Positions 1 to 10,642 are shown, numbered from the stretch's first letter. The stretch is 64,000 bases of DNA from Camelimonas lactis (GCF_004342915.1 NZ_SLWL01000016.1:1-64000), one strand, 5' to 3'. Translations and numbers: made by a program. The notes: generated by a model not told the origin, from the sequence alone.

Positions 1-214
1 GATCGGTCCGTTCCGCCTGACTTTCGGGAAGTCTCCGGGAAGCTTCAGGGCCGCGCCCCGTCGCTGATGAGCGGCTTATAGGACCCTCCCAGCCCACATG
101 TCAACGCCACAAATCCCAAAATGCGGAAATTCGGCGCGGTGCTGTCAGCCTGCCTTCGGGGATCCGCGATACGCGACGCCGGCTAACATTATCGCGAGAC
201 AGTATTTTTCCGCG

Positions 215-251
215 AAAAAACGCCGGGGTCTCCCTGTGGAAAGCCCCGGCG
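215..251 (-). terminator. Rho-independent terminator of mucR
   Basis: An 8-bp stem (CGCCGGGG at 221-228 with CCCCGGCG at 244-251) is followed on the minus strand by a run of six T (215-220). It lies just beyond the mucR stop codon and fits a simple intrinsic terminator for a monocistronic transcript. Confidence 0.75.
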
Positions 252-286
252 CTGATATTCGTCATGCTGCGCCGGAGGCGCTGCGA

Positions 287-721
287 TCAGGCCGCCTTGT
301 CGCCGGCGCTTTCGCTGTCCGGCTTGCGACCGAGCCCCATGGACTTGGCCAGCGCGGAGCGCGAGGCTGCATAGTTCGGGGCGACCATGGGATAATCTGG
401 CGGCAGCCCCCAGCGCGCCCGATATGCTTCCGGCGTCATGTCATAGGCCGTGCGCAGATGACGCTTGAGTGATTTGAAGCGCTTTCCGTCCTCAAGGCAG
501 ATGATGTAATCCGGCGTCACCGACCGCTTGACGGGTACGGCCGGCTGCGGGGCTTCCCCAGCGTCTGGCGCGCCGCCCTGCCCGAGTTTTTGCAGGGACG
601 CGTGGACGGAGGCGATCAGTGCTGGCAACTGATCCAGCTCAACCCGGTTATTGGCGACAAATGAAGCGACGATATCGGCGGTAATCGCCACCATCTGCCC
701 GCTTCCCTCAGCTTTCTCCAT
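287..721 (-). CDS. mucR: MucR/Ros-family transcriptional regulator
   Basis: A 144-residue member of the Ros/MucR family, which in alphaproteobacteria binds AT-rich promoters and controls exopolysaccharide, motility, cell-cycle and host-interaction genes. The N-terminal ~50 residues match the oligomerisation half. The DNA-binding half runs from about residue 70 to 132 and contains C75-L-E-D78, KRH88 and the family signature YPMVAPNYA. The second zinc Cys of Ros is Asp78, as in many MucR proteins. The position five residues after His88, normally the second His, is Tyr93, so the metal site looks incomplete. The start at 721 is preferred over an in-frame ATG at 799 because AAGGAG sits 8 bases before it. 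The gene stands alone with its own terminator. The AT-rich upstream region would suit autoregulation, which is known for the family but not shown here. Confidence 0.93.
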   Translation of the reverse strand: MEKAEGSGQMVAITADIVASFVANNRVELDQLPALIASVHASLQKLGQGGAPDAGEAPQPAVPVKRSVTPDYIICLEDGKRFKSLKRHLRTAYDMTPEAYRARWGLPPDYPMVAPNYAASRSALAKSMGLGRKPDSESAGDKAA

Positions 722-1066
722 AACGCACTCTCCTTCGGGAAGTCGCAACTTACGCAATAACAGGGAAAGTAGAAGTTCAAATTTCCGACATACTGCCAAC
801 CCCGGTCAGTTTTTGATGGATAGTTCGCTTAAATTGTTCAAAAACATGAATCTCACAATTCGGTGATAGCACGCTTCAGCGCCGGGACTGGCGGTGAAGG
901 CGCAAATCTTGTCCATCAGCATGGGAATGACCGAATCCTGGATGCGTATCCGTTCGCGCCCGGCCGGGGACGTGGGCGACCGCAATATCTTCGCCTGATT
1001 TGTGTTCTGATAATCATATGGCGATAACGGTTTGACGGGTCGCAGAATGTCGGGAGACGAGGAGCG
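722..1066. other. Divergent intergenic region mucR / L,D-transpeptidase
   Basis: About 345 bases between two divergently transcribed genes. The part nearest mucR (about 770-870) is distinctly AT-rich compared with the surroundings and is the likely mucR promoter and MucR-binding region. I see no further gene in it and could not settle a single -35/-10 pair. Confidence 0.5.
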
Positions 1067-2299
1067 ATGCGCGGGACACTCCGGGCTGGGTATGCAGGCG
1101 CGACGCTGCTGGCGCTTTTGGCGGCGGAGCCGGCGCTTGCCTCGAAAGCCGATGCGCCCGTGCCCGGGCGCACGGCCGCGTTGATGCGCGAGAAGGGCAT
1201 GGCGCCTGGCGCCGGCGTGCTCGTGCGCGTCTTCAAGAAGGAAGCCGAACTGGAAATCTGGAAGCAGCGCGCCGATGGCCGGTACGCGCTGCTGAAGACG
1301 TTTCCCGTGTGCCGCTGGTCCGGGCGGCTGGGCCCCAAGCGGAAAACCGGGGACCGCCAGGCGCCGGAGGGATTTTACGACATCACGCCCAGGCTGATGA
1401 ACCCGAACTCCGCCTACCACCTGTCGTTCGACACCGGTTTCCCCAACGCCTACGACCGGGCGAATGGCTATACCGGCTCCTATTTGATGGTTCATGGCGT
1501 ATGCTCGTCCATGGGGTGCTACGCCATGACGAACGCCGGCATCGAAGAGGTTTACGCCCTGTTGCGGGACGCGTTCAAAGGTGGGCAGAAATCCGTTCAG
1601 TTCCAGGCGTTTCCTTTCCGCATGACCGCCAGGAACATGGCGCGGATGCGGGACGATCCGGATATTGATTTCTGGCGCCAACTCAAGGCGGGCAATGATC
1701 GCTTCGAGGCCACGGGCCTGCCGCCGCGCGTCACGGTCGCCGGCAAACGCTACGCTTTCACGCCATATCGGGAACGGGCCCTGGAGGCCCAGGCCACGGC
1801 GCGCCTCCATGCGGAACAGGAAGCGATCGCCAGGCAGATTGACGACGGCGCGCCATCCATCCGCATCACCTACGCCGACGGCGGCATGCACCCTCACTTC
1901 GCCCGGATGCGCAACCATCCCTCGCTCGGCATTATCAGCCGCCCCGAGGCGCTGGCTTTCGCCGGCCGGGACGTCGTCATCCGGCCAGGCGTGCGCAAGG
2001 CGCCGCCGGTGATGGTGGCGCAGGGCGCCGTCAGCCTGACATTCGCGCGTCTCGCATCCGGGCCAGGCGCCGGGCCAGCAGCCCTGCGCCTGCCGGCGAC
2101 GGACGTCCAGGCATCCCAGCCCTCCTCGCCATCGGCGCGCATCGCCCTGGCGCATGATGGCGCGCGCGCCGCCATGGCTTCGGCGGCTTCGGCGAGCGGG
2201 ACGCCGACGCCTGTCGCGGGCGCCTACGCCGCCGGCCTCACCTCCGCCGTTTCATCCTGGCCGCATGGCATGATCGCCATGGGGCCATCGGCGCCGTAG
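1067..2299 (+). CDS. YafK-type L,D-transpeptidase family protein, exported
   Basis: A 410-residue protein with a hydrophobic N-terminus (residues 8-26, ending ALASKA) typical of a Sec signal peptide. The catalytic domain carries HG at 143-144 followed by SSMGCYAMT, with the nucleophilic Cys at 151; this is the YafK-like (DPBB/L,D-transpeptidase) signature. These periplasmic enzymes form or cleave meso-DAP-linked bonds in peptidoglycan; E. coli YafK (DpaA) releases Braun lipoprotein. After about residue 230 comes a long Ala/Arg-rich tail with no recognisable domain, so the protein is longer than the family core. GAGGAG lies just before the ATG. The exact reaction in this organism is not known. 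Confidence 0.85.
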   Translation: MRGTLRAGYAGATLLALLAAEPALASKADAPVPGRTAALMREKGMAPGAGVLVRVFKKEAELEIWKQRADGRYALLKTFPVCRWSGRLGPKRKTGDRQAPEGFYDITPRLMNPNSAYHLSFDTGFPNAYDRANGYTGSYLMVHGVCSSMGCYAMTNAGIEEVYALLRDAFKGGQKSVQFQAFPFRMTARNMARMRDDPDIDFWRQLKAGNDRFEATGLPPRVTVAGKRYAFTPYRERALEAQATARLHAEQEAIARQIDDGAPSIRITYADGGMHPHFARMRNHPSLGIISRPEALAFAGRDVVIRPGVRKAPPVMVAQGAVSLTFARLASGPGAGPAALRLPATDVQASQPSSPSARIALAHDGARAAMASAASASGTPTPVAGAYAAGLTSAVSSWPHGMIAMGPSAP

Positions 2300-2383
2300 C
2301 CCGGCGGGCGCCGTCGCCGCCCAGCCCGGCGCCTTCGGCAACCGGGCCTTCCACGACACGCGCCGCCATCCTGGCGAACGTGC

Positions 2384-3586
2384 TCAGGCGGCGCCAAGCT
2401 CGCGCGCGATGTGCTTGCAATTGGCGATCCATGCGACGGAATAAGGAATATCGGCGGCGTCCGGCTGGGAACTGAACGCCGCGATCACCACCTCGCTGGT
2501 CGGGCAGACATACAGCCACTGGCCGTGGATACCGGCGCCGCCGAAAGCCCCCGTCTCCTCATCGAACAGGTACCATTTGCTGCGATAGCGGCTGGCCGGA
2601 AACCCCATGGCCGCGAAATTGCCGCGCTCCCAGGCGCGACGGTCGCCGTTGGAGCGGATATCGTCCACCCACCAGGCTGGCGCGATCTGGCGGCCATTGG
2701 CCACGCCGCCCCGCCGCATCATCTCGCCGAACCGGGCCAGATCACGCGTCGTCATGCAGACGCCGCCGGCCGTGCGCGGCGCGCCAAAGGAGTCGAGCGT
2801 GACCCATGCCTCGCGCTCCGCGCCCATGGGGCGCCAGATCAGGTCCGACAGCATCTGGGCGAACGGCGCCCCACCGGCCCGCTCCAGCACCCAGCCAAGC
2901 GTATCGGTATCCGGCGACACATAGTGGAAGACCTCGCCATGGGCGGTTTCGCCCGGCGTTTTGAGGCTGGCGAGGAAGCCGCGCAGATCGGCGCCGCCGA
3001 CGGGGCCGCCCGGGTCCCAGCCCACGGCGCGGCGGTAGGCCGGCATGTCGCCGTTGGGATCAGCGTAATCCTCGCTGAAGCCGATGGACACCGTCATGTC
3101 CAGCAGATGGCGCACAGTGGCCCCGGCATAGACCGAGCTTTTCAGTTCAGGCGCGTAATCGGCGGCGGGGCGGTCCGGGTCGAGCAGGCCGCGATCCGCC
3201 AGCACGCCGGCGAGCACGCCGGTCACCGACTTGCTGACCGAGAACAGGATGTGCTGCCGGCTTGCCTCTAGACCGTTGTCGTAAAGTTCATACGCCAGTT
3301 CGCCACGACGCAGGACAACGAGCCCGTCGACATTGATGGCGCGCAGATACCGGTGCGCCGGGAGGCGCGCGCCCGCCGCGTCGACCAGGTCAAGCTCGCC
3401 GAGGTCGCGCCATGCCTCCCGCAACGGCGTAACCTCGCTACCGGTCGCCCCGGCGATGGCCGCCGTGGGGACGAGGTTGCGCAGGTTGCGGAATCCCCAT
3501 TTGCTGAACGGCGACTGCCGCCAGTTCGCCAGCGTCACCTGCCCGTCTGGCCCCGGCGGGGCGCCTTGCATCAACTGTTGCTCCAT
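2384..3586 (-). CDS. Serine hydrolase, beta-lactamase class C / esterase family
   Basis: A 400-residue serine hydrolase of the AmpC/EstB (beta-lactamase-related) superfamily. The catalytic S-x-x-K is SVSK at 116-119 and the second motif is YVS at 222-224; HGQW near the C-terminus stands where the KTG-like motif belongs. No signal peptide is evident, which favours a cytoplasmic esterase or peptidase over a secreted beta-lactamase. The ATG at 3586 has GGAGG six bases upstream and is preferred to an in-frame ATG at 3628. The substrate cannot be told from sequence. It is convergent with the preceding L,D-transpeptidase gene and not in an obvious operon. Confidence 0.85.
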   Translation of the reverse strand: MEQQLMQGAPPGPDGQVTLANWRQSPFSKWGFRNLRNLVPTAAIAGATGSEVTPLREAWRDLGELDLVDAAGARLPAHRYLRAINVDGLVVLRRGELAYELYDNGLEASRQHILFSVSKSVTGVLAGVLADRGLLDPDRPAADYAPELKSSVYAGATVRHLLDMTVSIGFSEDYADPNGDMPAYRRAVGWDPGGPVGGADLRGFLASLKTPGETAHGEVFHYVSPDTDTLGWVLERAGGAPFAQMLSDLIWRPMGAEREAWVTLDSFGAPRTAGGVCMTTRDLARFGEMMRRGGVANGRQIAPAWWVDDIRSNGDRRAWERGNFAAMGFPASRYRSKWYLFDEETGAFGGAGIHGQWLYVCPTSEVVIAAFSSQPDAADIPYSVAWIANCKHIARELGAA

Positions 3587-4061
3587 GGCGTTCCTCCATC
3601 GCGGCTTCGCCCGCAGCGAAACCGCCAAGCGCTTTTGTTGTCCGGCTTCCCGCCCTGGCGGCGGACCAGCGCCATATTCTGGCCGCGCCAGTCTGGCATG
3701 AGGAATTCAGTCCCGCCATGCGCCTGACATCGGCTGGCGGCAGCGCACCGCGCAATGCTTGCGACAGGGGCCGGCGCCGCCCACCTTGCAAAGATGCATG
3801 CAATATGGTTCCCAGCAACGTCACACCGTGCAGTTCACGCTTGGGGCGGACGACGCTTTCGTGGATTTCCTCCACGAGAACGCGGAACCTCCAGATGGCG
3901 CAAGCCCGCTCGCCCGTGAGGGGCGTGGGCGCGCAATCTTCAGGAAGCACGCGCGGACCTTTGCAGCGGCAACCGGGTTACCCGGAAGCCACGCATTCCG
4001 GATTGACGCATTTTCCGGCGAAAATGCTCCAACAAGAGGCTTCACCGGCGCCCCGCGCCAC
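3587..4061. other. Intergenic region, no gene seen
   Basis: About 475 bases between the divergent serine hydrolase and DUF930 genes. Several open frames cross it, but none has a ribosome-binding site, family resemblance or conserved composition. Nothing else stands out. Confidence 0.5.
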
Positions 4062-4514
4062 ATGAAGTGCGAAACATTGTCATCATCTGATTTGCGCAAA
4101 CACGCCGTCGCCTGCATTCAGGCGGCGTTTCTCCTTGTTCCCGGCCTGTGCGCAGCCGCCAACGCCACGGCGCCTGTCGCCACCGCCGACGCCCGTCTGA
4201 CCCGCTCGCTGATGCGCCTCGATCCGGCGCAACGCTTCCAGCAGATATGCGATGTCGCCGCCATGAAGGTCATCGCCAGGGAGAGCGGCGCCATACGGCC
4301 GGACCGCGCCATGCTTGATGCGCTCTCCCCCGCGAAGGAAAAGGACGACACGCTTTCGGGGTCGGGCGGCGCGGTGCGCAGCAAGGGCCACTGGCGCCAG
4401 ATGTCGTTCAGTTGCGAGGCGACGCCGGACCGCCTGTCGGTGCTGCGCTTCACCTACCAGCTCGGCGACGAAATCCCTGGCAGCCAGTGGGAGCGTTACG
4501 GCCTGTGGCGATAG
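4062..4514 (+). CDS. DUF930 domain-containing protein, probably exported
   Basis: A 150-residue protein. Residues about 15-36 form a hydrophobic stretch ending ...LCAAANA, consistent with a cleavable signal peptide. The rest matches my recollection of DUF930: a Leu-Asp-Pro motif (LDPAQRFQQICD), then an AMKVI..R segment, a PDR motif and a C-terminal IPGSQWERYGLW block. Two Cys (in ICD and SFSCE) could form a disulfide in the periplasm. The open frame continues upstream to 3759, but family content begins only after the ATG at 4062. Function of DUF930 is unknown. It converges with the next gene. Confidence 0.75.
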   Translation: MKCETLSSSDLRKHAVACIQAAFLLVPGLCAAANATAPVATADARLTRSLMRLDPAQRFQQICDVAAMKVIARESGAIRPDRAMLDALSPAKEKDDTLSGSGGAVRSKGHWRQMSFSCEATPDRLSVLRFTYQLGDEIPGSQWERYGLWR

Positions 4515-4555
4515 CGCCGGCCACGCCCGGCCGGACGGCCAGGCAGACCTGGCGT

Positions 4556-5074
4556 TCAGTCACGGGCGTCCTTGCGGGCCTGGGCGTCCTTCACGAACTG
4601 GGACACCCGGCCGGCCTCCATGGGGCTGCCAATCCGTTCAGCTTTTTTTGACGGGTTGGGAAGCATGCCCTCATTGGCGGTCCGCCCGCCCTTGGGGACC
4701 GCGGGTTTCCTGGCCGCGTTCTTCAGTTTCAGGGCGCGACGGGAATTGCTGACCAGCTCCTGCCGCGCCGCGACAGCCTGCCGGCGCGACAACTCCCTGT
4801 TGGCGCGCTGGATCGCGCCGGACAGCACCCGCGCTTTCATCTTTGAACCACTGTTGTCACTGGCCGGCGTCGAGGCATGGGCCTTGCCGCGCATCTCGCG
4901 GCGCTGCTGGCGGGCAATGGCCCGCGCCCGGTCCCGCCGCTCCCGCAGCAACGACACCGTCTTGCGCAAATCCGCGTCCGCGACGGCAGTAATCTCGCTT
5001 CGTCGCGTCAACACAACGAGCTCAAGCTCATCACGCGACAATAACCGGCGTTCGGCCCTGGTTTCGATGGCCAT
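4556..5074 (-). CDS. Conserved-looking basic protein of unknown function
   Basis: A 172-residue, very basic, predicted helical protein (many Arg/Lys, e.g. the RERRDRARAIARQQRRE segment) with no membrane segment. I do not recognise a domain. The C-terminal half carries a long Lys/Arg/Ala linker and ends in a more ordered block (AGRVSQFVKDAQARKDARD). The start at 5074 is supported by GGGAGG about 8 bases upstream; the open frame runs on to 5566 through the tRNA gene, which cannot be real coding. The charge suggests nucleic-acid association, but this is only inference. Confidence 0.7.
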   Translation of the reverse strand: MAIETRAERRLLSRDELELVVLTRRSEITAVADADLRKTVSLLRERRDRARAIARQQRREMRGKAHASTPASDNSGSKMKARVLSGAIQRANRELSRRQAVAARQELVSNSRRALKLKNAARKPAVPKGGRTANEGMLPNPSKKAERIGSPMEAGRVSQFVKDAQARKDARD

Positions 5075-5353
5075 TGGCAAATCCTCCCTCACAAGCGCGA
5101 ATGAGGGAGCGTCGCACGACTCGCCTGGCGAACCAACCCGGCGGCTTCCCCGGCCGGCCGCGCGCGGGTGGAGCCTTGCGAGCGCCGCCCTGATGCGATC
5201 CGGACTTGGCTCCCCACACCGGCCGCGCGGGTGAAGCCGGCAAGGCGCTTCAGCAGGGCGCGCGATCGTGAGCGGAATGGGGGCAGGAAGCAGGGGCGGA
5301 AAAACCAGCCATTTTGCGCCGGTCGCCCGCATCGCGCGTCCATGACGCGGGCA

Positions 5354-5384
5354 CAAAAAAACCCGCCGAAGCGGGTTGTTTTTT
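5354..5384 (-). terminator. Terminator downstream of tRNA-Lys
   Basis: ACCCGC at 5361-5366 pairs with GCGGGT at 5371-5376 around a CGAA loop. It is flanked by A-runs on the left and T-runs on the right, so it can terminate in both directions. It lies 8 bases after the tRNA 3' end and probably also protects the neighbouring gene. Confidence 0.85.
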
Positions 5385-5391
5385 GTGAAGA

Positions 5392-5467
<76 letters not shown>

Positions 5468-5810
5468 ATCTTCAGTCCGGCGGGGCGTTTGTGGCCGCCG
5501 CCGTTTGGTGAGCGGTGGATACCAATCCCCTCCCCGGTTGTCCAGCGCCCACAAGCGCCAGACCAAACTTTTTTATGACGCTGGGGAAAATCGGCGCATC
5601 TGTGCATAACGCCGGAACCTTCCCCGGCAGACGCGAGCCCCGGAGGCGGCGACGGGGCCATCGCCCGCCTTCCCCCGACCGACGGGGAAACGTCGCCTTT
5701 CACGCAGCGGATCTGCTGCAAGCGCCTTGCTGGAAGCACACGGCGCACGGGTCCGCGACAAATCCGGCGCCGGCGGGTCTGCCCGGCGCGGCGGCAGGCG
5801 CACGTCGGGG
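5468..5810. promoter_or_regulatory. tRNA promoter region; otherwise no gene
   Basis: About 343 bases between tRNA-Lys and the NUDIX gene. On the minus strand a TGGACA box (5544-5539) and a TATCCA box (5521-5516) are separated by 17 bp and lie about 50 bases upstream of the mature tRNA, a plausible sigma-70 promoter. The remainder shows no gene that I can support. Confidence 0.45.
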
Positions 5811-6578
5811 TCAGGCCCGGGCTGCGTCCTGCGCGAACGCGGCGGCAAGCCAGGCGACCATGAAGGGCGGCATGCGGGCTGGGTCGATATCGGCCGGGCT
5901 GTGAAACAGGCGCACGTCGGCGAGCTCCGGCGCGGGGTCTGCCGCGATGAAATCGCGAATCCGCCTTGCCAGCGCATCGGCCGGCAAGGCCGAGCGCGCC
6001 TCGCGCATCAGGGCGACGCGGCCGCCGTCCAGCACCGCGCGCCAGCCATCGGCGAAGGTCAGTTCACTGGCGTCGAGACCGGTTTCCTCCGCCAGCTCAC
6101 GCACGATATTGCCCTGCAAATCCAGCGTCCCGTCCGGGCGGACGTCCGACAGGTCGGGCGTGCCGGCGGCGAAATAGATCTGGCCTGAATTGGCGGTATG
6201 CCCGCCCTGGACGCCCGCGAGCCATGGCCCGTCAGCGGCGCGCAGGGCCGCCATGGAAAAACCGTTCACCACCGTGTCGTCGGGCCAGCCGAGGTCCCGC
6301 CAGGTCAGGAAGGCGGCAAAGTCCACCGGCAGACAGGTGGCCTCATAGCGTCCATCAACAATCGCCGGGCGGCGGGACAGCAGCACGCGCCCGTTGAACA
6401 TTTGTGGTTTGCGCTCCAGCGCCCCCCGCCAGTGGCGATCAATGACGTCGCGATTGGCCTCGGCCCAGGGCCAGGGCTCCTGCGCCACGCGCACCGAAAC
6501 CTCGCGCACGGGAACGATGGCGGGGGCGCCGCGCCAGGGAAAGGCGCCGCCGGCGCAGGCAGGCGCGCCGCCGCTCAC
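5811..6578 (-). CDS. NUDIX hydrolase family protein
   Basis: A 255-residue protein with a NUDIX box core RELAEETGL near residues 165-173. The first half of the box is degenerate (the usual upstream G-x5-E is not met exactly), but the REUxEExGU part that binds the metal is intact. NUDIX enzymes hydrolyse nucleoside diphosphates linked to another group; the substrate is not evident. Translation starts at GTG and the GTG overlaps the TGA of pdxY by 4 bases (GTGA), so the two genes are translationally coupled. Pairing with a pyridoxal kinase does not by itself define a substrate. Confidence 0.82.
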   Translation of the reverse strand: MSGGAPACAGGAFPWRGAPAIVPVREVSVRVAQEPWPWAEANRDVIDRHWRGALERKPQMFNGRVLLSRRPAIVDGRYEATCLPVDFAAFLTWRDLGWPDDTVVNGFSMAALRAADGPWLAGVQGGHTANSGQIYFAAGTPDLSDVRPDGTLDLQGNIVRELAEETGLDASELTFADGWRAVLDGGRVALMREARSALPADALARRIRDFIAADPAPELADVRLFHSPADIDPARMPPFMVAWLAAAFAQDAARA

Positions 6579-7423
6579 AGCTGGATCGCCTCAAACCTGC
6601 GCGACGGCGCCACGAATTCCTCCTGGGCCTGGACCAGTTGCAGTTCGCTCTGGCCGGACGCGGCGGTGGCGGCCAGCAGGCCGTGCACCGACGAGGCGGC
6701 GGCGCTGACGGCGCTGGCGACGGAGCGTTCGCGCAGATAATGGCTGAAAAACAGCGCGGCGGTCACATCGCCAGCGCCGGTGAAATAGCGATCGATGCGC
6801 GGCGTGCGCACGCCCCAGATCCCCTCGGGCCCCGAGGCCACCATGTCGATGCAATCGTCTGGCGTTTCCGCCGTATGGAGCGAGGTGATGAGCAGGACGG
6901 CGGGGCCAAGCCCGTGGGCGATGCGGATGGCGTCGCGGGCTTCCGCCATGGAGGTAACCTGACAGCCGGACAGCAGCTCCAGCTCGAACTGGTTCGGCGT
7001 GGCCACATCGGCGGCGGGCATGGCCTGGCGGCGCATGAACTCCGGCACGTCCGGCCGCACGAATACGCCGCGCCCCACGTCGCCGATCACCGGATCGCAG
7101 CAATACAGCGCCTCCGGGTTGGCGGCCCGCACCCGCGCCGCCACATCGAGAATGGCCTCGCCGATCGCCGCCGAACCAGCGTAGCCAGAAAGCACGCCGT
7201 CGCACTGCGGAAACACGCCGCGCGCCTCAACGCCGCGCGCGATTTCGGCGATCATCGCGCCTTCGAACACCGGCCCCGTCCAGGCGCCATAGCCCGTGTG
7301 GTTGGAAAACTGCACGGTGAGAATCGGCCAGACCTCAACGCCCATGCGCTGCATCGGAAACACCGCCGCCGCATTGCCGACATGGCCGTAAGCAACATGG
7401 GACTGGATGGACAGGATGTTCAT
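6575..7423 (-). CDS. pdxY: Pyridoxal kinase PdxY
   Basis: A 282-residue ribokinase-family enzyme that phosphorylates pyridoxal to pyridoxal 5'-phosphate in the B6 salvage pathway. It begins [17 protein letters not shown], the characteristic N-terminus of PdxY/PdxK, and carries the ribokinase anion-hole/catalytic motif GAGD (in [14 protein letters not shown]). Length matches the family. The start at 7423 has a GGGAGA ribosome-binding site; an upstream in-frame ATG at 7468 is not needed. It is the first gene of a two-gene unit with the NUDIX hydrolase. Confidence 0.95.
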   Translation of the reverse strand: MNILSIQSHVAYGHVGNAAAVFPMQRMGVEVWPILTVQFSNHTGYGAWTGPVFEGAMIAEIARGVEARGVFPQCDGVLSGYAGSAAIGEAILDVAARVRAANPEALYCCDPVIGDVGRGVFVRPDVPEFMRRQAMPAADVATPNQFELELLSGCQVTSMAEARDAIRIAHGLGPAVLLITSLHTAETPDDCIDMVASGPEGIWGVRTPRIDRYFTGAGDVTAALFFSHYLRERSVASAVSAAASSVHGLLAATAASGQSELQLVQAQEEFVAPSRRFEAIQL

Positions 7424-7997
7424 GGGTTCTCCCGGTGCGGAGCTGAACAGGCTGGCGGCGGCCAGCAAACATGGCGCGCGCTGGCCAGAAGGGAGCGCGC
7501 CGGAAAACGGCGTGCGTCACAGGCGAATCCGGCCAGAAGCCGCCGTTGGCAAATTAACTGCTTTGCGCCATCACGCCAGCCCCGCCTGGGCGACAGGACG
7601 GCCTGCCTGCCCGCAACCGGGCAGGCCCCCGGGCCGGCGTGGGGTCCAGGCGGAGGACGGCGCGGAGAGCGGCGCAGCGGGCGGCGGGCGGCGGAGATGG
7701 GCGGCGACAGGCTGCCCCCAAATGGGACTGGCCGGGGACAACGCCGGCGTCCAGATGGACCCGCTGGCGCGGCCGCCGCGTGGCGCAACCGGCGCTCCGC
7801 CCCCGACGGCGGATCCGTCGCGCGCCCCCGGACGCCGGCGGTTTCCGGTCCGTCGACGGCGCCCCATACTTGACCGGCGCGTGCTTGCCCCCCGACATGG
7901 GGGCTTGCCGACATGGTTGGCCCCATGCCTGACCCTGGCTGACCCTGACCGGCCGGCGTCGCCCCTCGCCAGCAATGGCGCCGCTAACGGAAACCAG
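7424..7997. other. Divergent intergenic region, no gene supported
   Basis: About 574 bases between divergent pdxY and the DedA gene. It is very GC-rich; open frames cross it on both strands, but their translations are low-complexity Arg/Pro/Gly and lack ribosome-binding sites. I see no RNA gene or repeat. Confidence 0.5.
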
Positions 7998-8522
7998 ATG
8001 AACTTTGCCGACATTTCGCAGACCGTCATCAGCTTCATCCAGCAGCACCAGGCCTGGGCGCCGTTCATTGTCGGCGGGCTGGCCTTCGCTGAGTCCATGG
8101 CGATCATTTCGTTCATTGTGCCGGCCACCGGCATCCTGCTGGCGATCGGCGCATTGCTGGCGGCCAGCGGCATCCCGTTCTGGCCGGTATGGGCGGGCGC
8201 GATGATCGGGGCGGTTCTCGGCGACTGGCTCTCTTACGCCGTCGGTTACTGGCTGAAGGACAGCATCCGCGACTACTGGCCGTTCTCGCGCGCGCCGCAT
8301 TTCATGGACAAGGCCGAAGCGTTCACCCGCAAATGGGGCGTGCCCGGCGTCTTCATCGGCCGCTTTTCCGGCCCGCTGCGGGCGTTCGTTCCGCTGGCCG
8401 CCGGCGTGTTTCACCTGCCGCACATTCCGTTCCAGATCGCCAATATTTCGTCCGCCGCCGTGTGGAGTTTTGGCATATTACTTCCTGGAGAAGCACTGGA
8501 CTGGTTCAGGCACTTACAATAA
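7998..8522 (+). CDS. DedA-family membrane protein
   Basis: A 174-residue integral membrane protein of the DedA (SNARE-associated/VTT) family, whose members act in membrane homeostasis and undecaprenyl-phosphate or phospholipid flipping. Typical elements are present: an early FAES motif, the GAxxGDWxSYxxGY motif (GAVLGDWLSYAVGYW), and the GR(F)SGPLRAFVPLAAG motif with its membrane-embedded Arg residues. At least four hydrophobic segments are visible. The ATG at 7998 begins a family-like N-terminus; upstream frame is low-complexity. The C-terminus is short but in the normal range, and I see no frameshift. Confidence 0.9.
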   Translation: MNFADISQTVISFIQQHQAWAPFIVGGLAFAESMAIISFIVPATGILLAIGALLAASGIPFWPVWAGAMIGAVLGDWLSYAVGYWLKDSIRDYWPFSRAPHFMDKAEAFTRKWGVPGVFIGRFSGPLRAFVPLAAGVFHLPHIPFQIANISSAAVWSFGILLPGEALDWFRHLQ

Positions 8523-8592
8523 CACAAAATCGTGATAGTATAAATTCATCGCATGTCTTCTCTTCATCTTTTGACGACTGGGAGATTGACGG

Positions 8593-8886
8593 ATGGATCA
8601 ACTGATTTCTCTGGCCATGAACCTGATCGGCGGCGCCGCCGGCGGCGGCATGGCCGGTCGCGCCTCGCCGTCCATTGACATGGGCGGCGTCGTCAACGCA
8701 GTGGCCGGCGCCGTTGGCGGCGGCGTTCTGGGGCAGGTGCTGCAGGCGGCGTTGCCGGTGCTTCAGGGCGGCTCGGCTACGGATCTCACCGCGCTGGCCG
8801 GCAATCTGGTGGGCGGCGGGGCCAGCGGCGCCATCGTGACGGCCCTCGTCGGCCTGGTGCTGAACCGGCTGCGCCCGTCGAACTGA
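8593..8886 (+). CDS. Small glycine-rich hydrophobic protein
   Basis: A 97-residue protein composed largely of Gly, Ala, Val and Leu, with repeated GGG/GxxxG spacing (IGGAAGGG, AGAVGGGVLGQVL, GGGASGAI) and two likely membrane-inserting segments. A GGGAG ribosome-binding site precedes the ATG. A TATAAA box (8539-8544) with a TTACAA box (8514-8519, spacing 19) in a locally AT-rich patch may be its promoter. The glycine-zipper pattern recalls membrane-active or bacteriocin-like peptides and also uncharacterised alphaproteobacterial proteins; I cannot assign a function. Confidence 0.75.
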   Translation: MDQLISLAMNLIGGAAGGGMAGRASPSIDMGGVVNAVAGAVGGGVLGQVLQAALPVLQGGSATDLTALAGNLVGGGASGAIVTALVGLVLNRLRPSN

Positions 8887-9225
8887 GACAGATAGACCGA
8901 CAGGGCCAGGGCTGTCCGGGCGGAACCCGGGTTGGCCGCGTGGTTCGCGGGCGGGGAGCCGCGCCGGGGATCATCGCGCGGCGGTTCCACGCTGCCCGCG
9001 CCTTGATGTCCGCGTTTGACGCGAACAGCTGGGGGCCGCGTGACCCTGACGGTTGTCCTGGCCTTTGCCCCACGAAAATATCGATGCCCGTGACGCCTCG
9101 CCTGGCGCGGTGGGCCGCGGGGCGACGGCAAACAAAAAACGCGAACGGGCGGACCCGTTCGCGTCGCAGCGTTCAGCCCTTCGGGAGGCGGCGATCTGGC
9201 GCGGCCTCCAGGAAAGAGGCGCGGC
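8887..9225. other. Convergent intergenic region with ilvC terminator
   Basis: About 339 bases between the glycine-rich gene and ilvC. Apart from the ilvC terminator at 9131-9162 I see no feature; overlapping open frames have no support. Confidence 0.5.
9131..9162 (-). terminator. Terminator of ilvC
   Basis: A perfect 9-bp stem, GCGAACGGG (9141-9149) with CCCGTTCGC (9154-9162), loop CGGA, followed on the minus strand by GTTTTTTG. It lies about 65 bases beyond the ilvC stop. Confidence 0.88.

Positions 9226-10642
<1,417 letters not shown>

Noticed and set aside
806..2155. 449-codon open frame opposite the YafK-like gene
   Set aside because: Antisense shadow; the plus strand carries signal peptide and catalytic motif.
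3438..3950. 170-codon open frame overlapping the serine hydrolase start
   Set aside because: No ribosome-binding site, family resemblance or conserved composition; overlaps a well-supported gene.
8440..8522. Suspected frameshift at the end of the DedA gene
   Set aside because: The last residues differ from typical relatives, but length is in range and the other frames do not continue the family sequence better.
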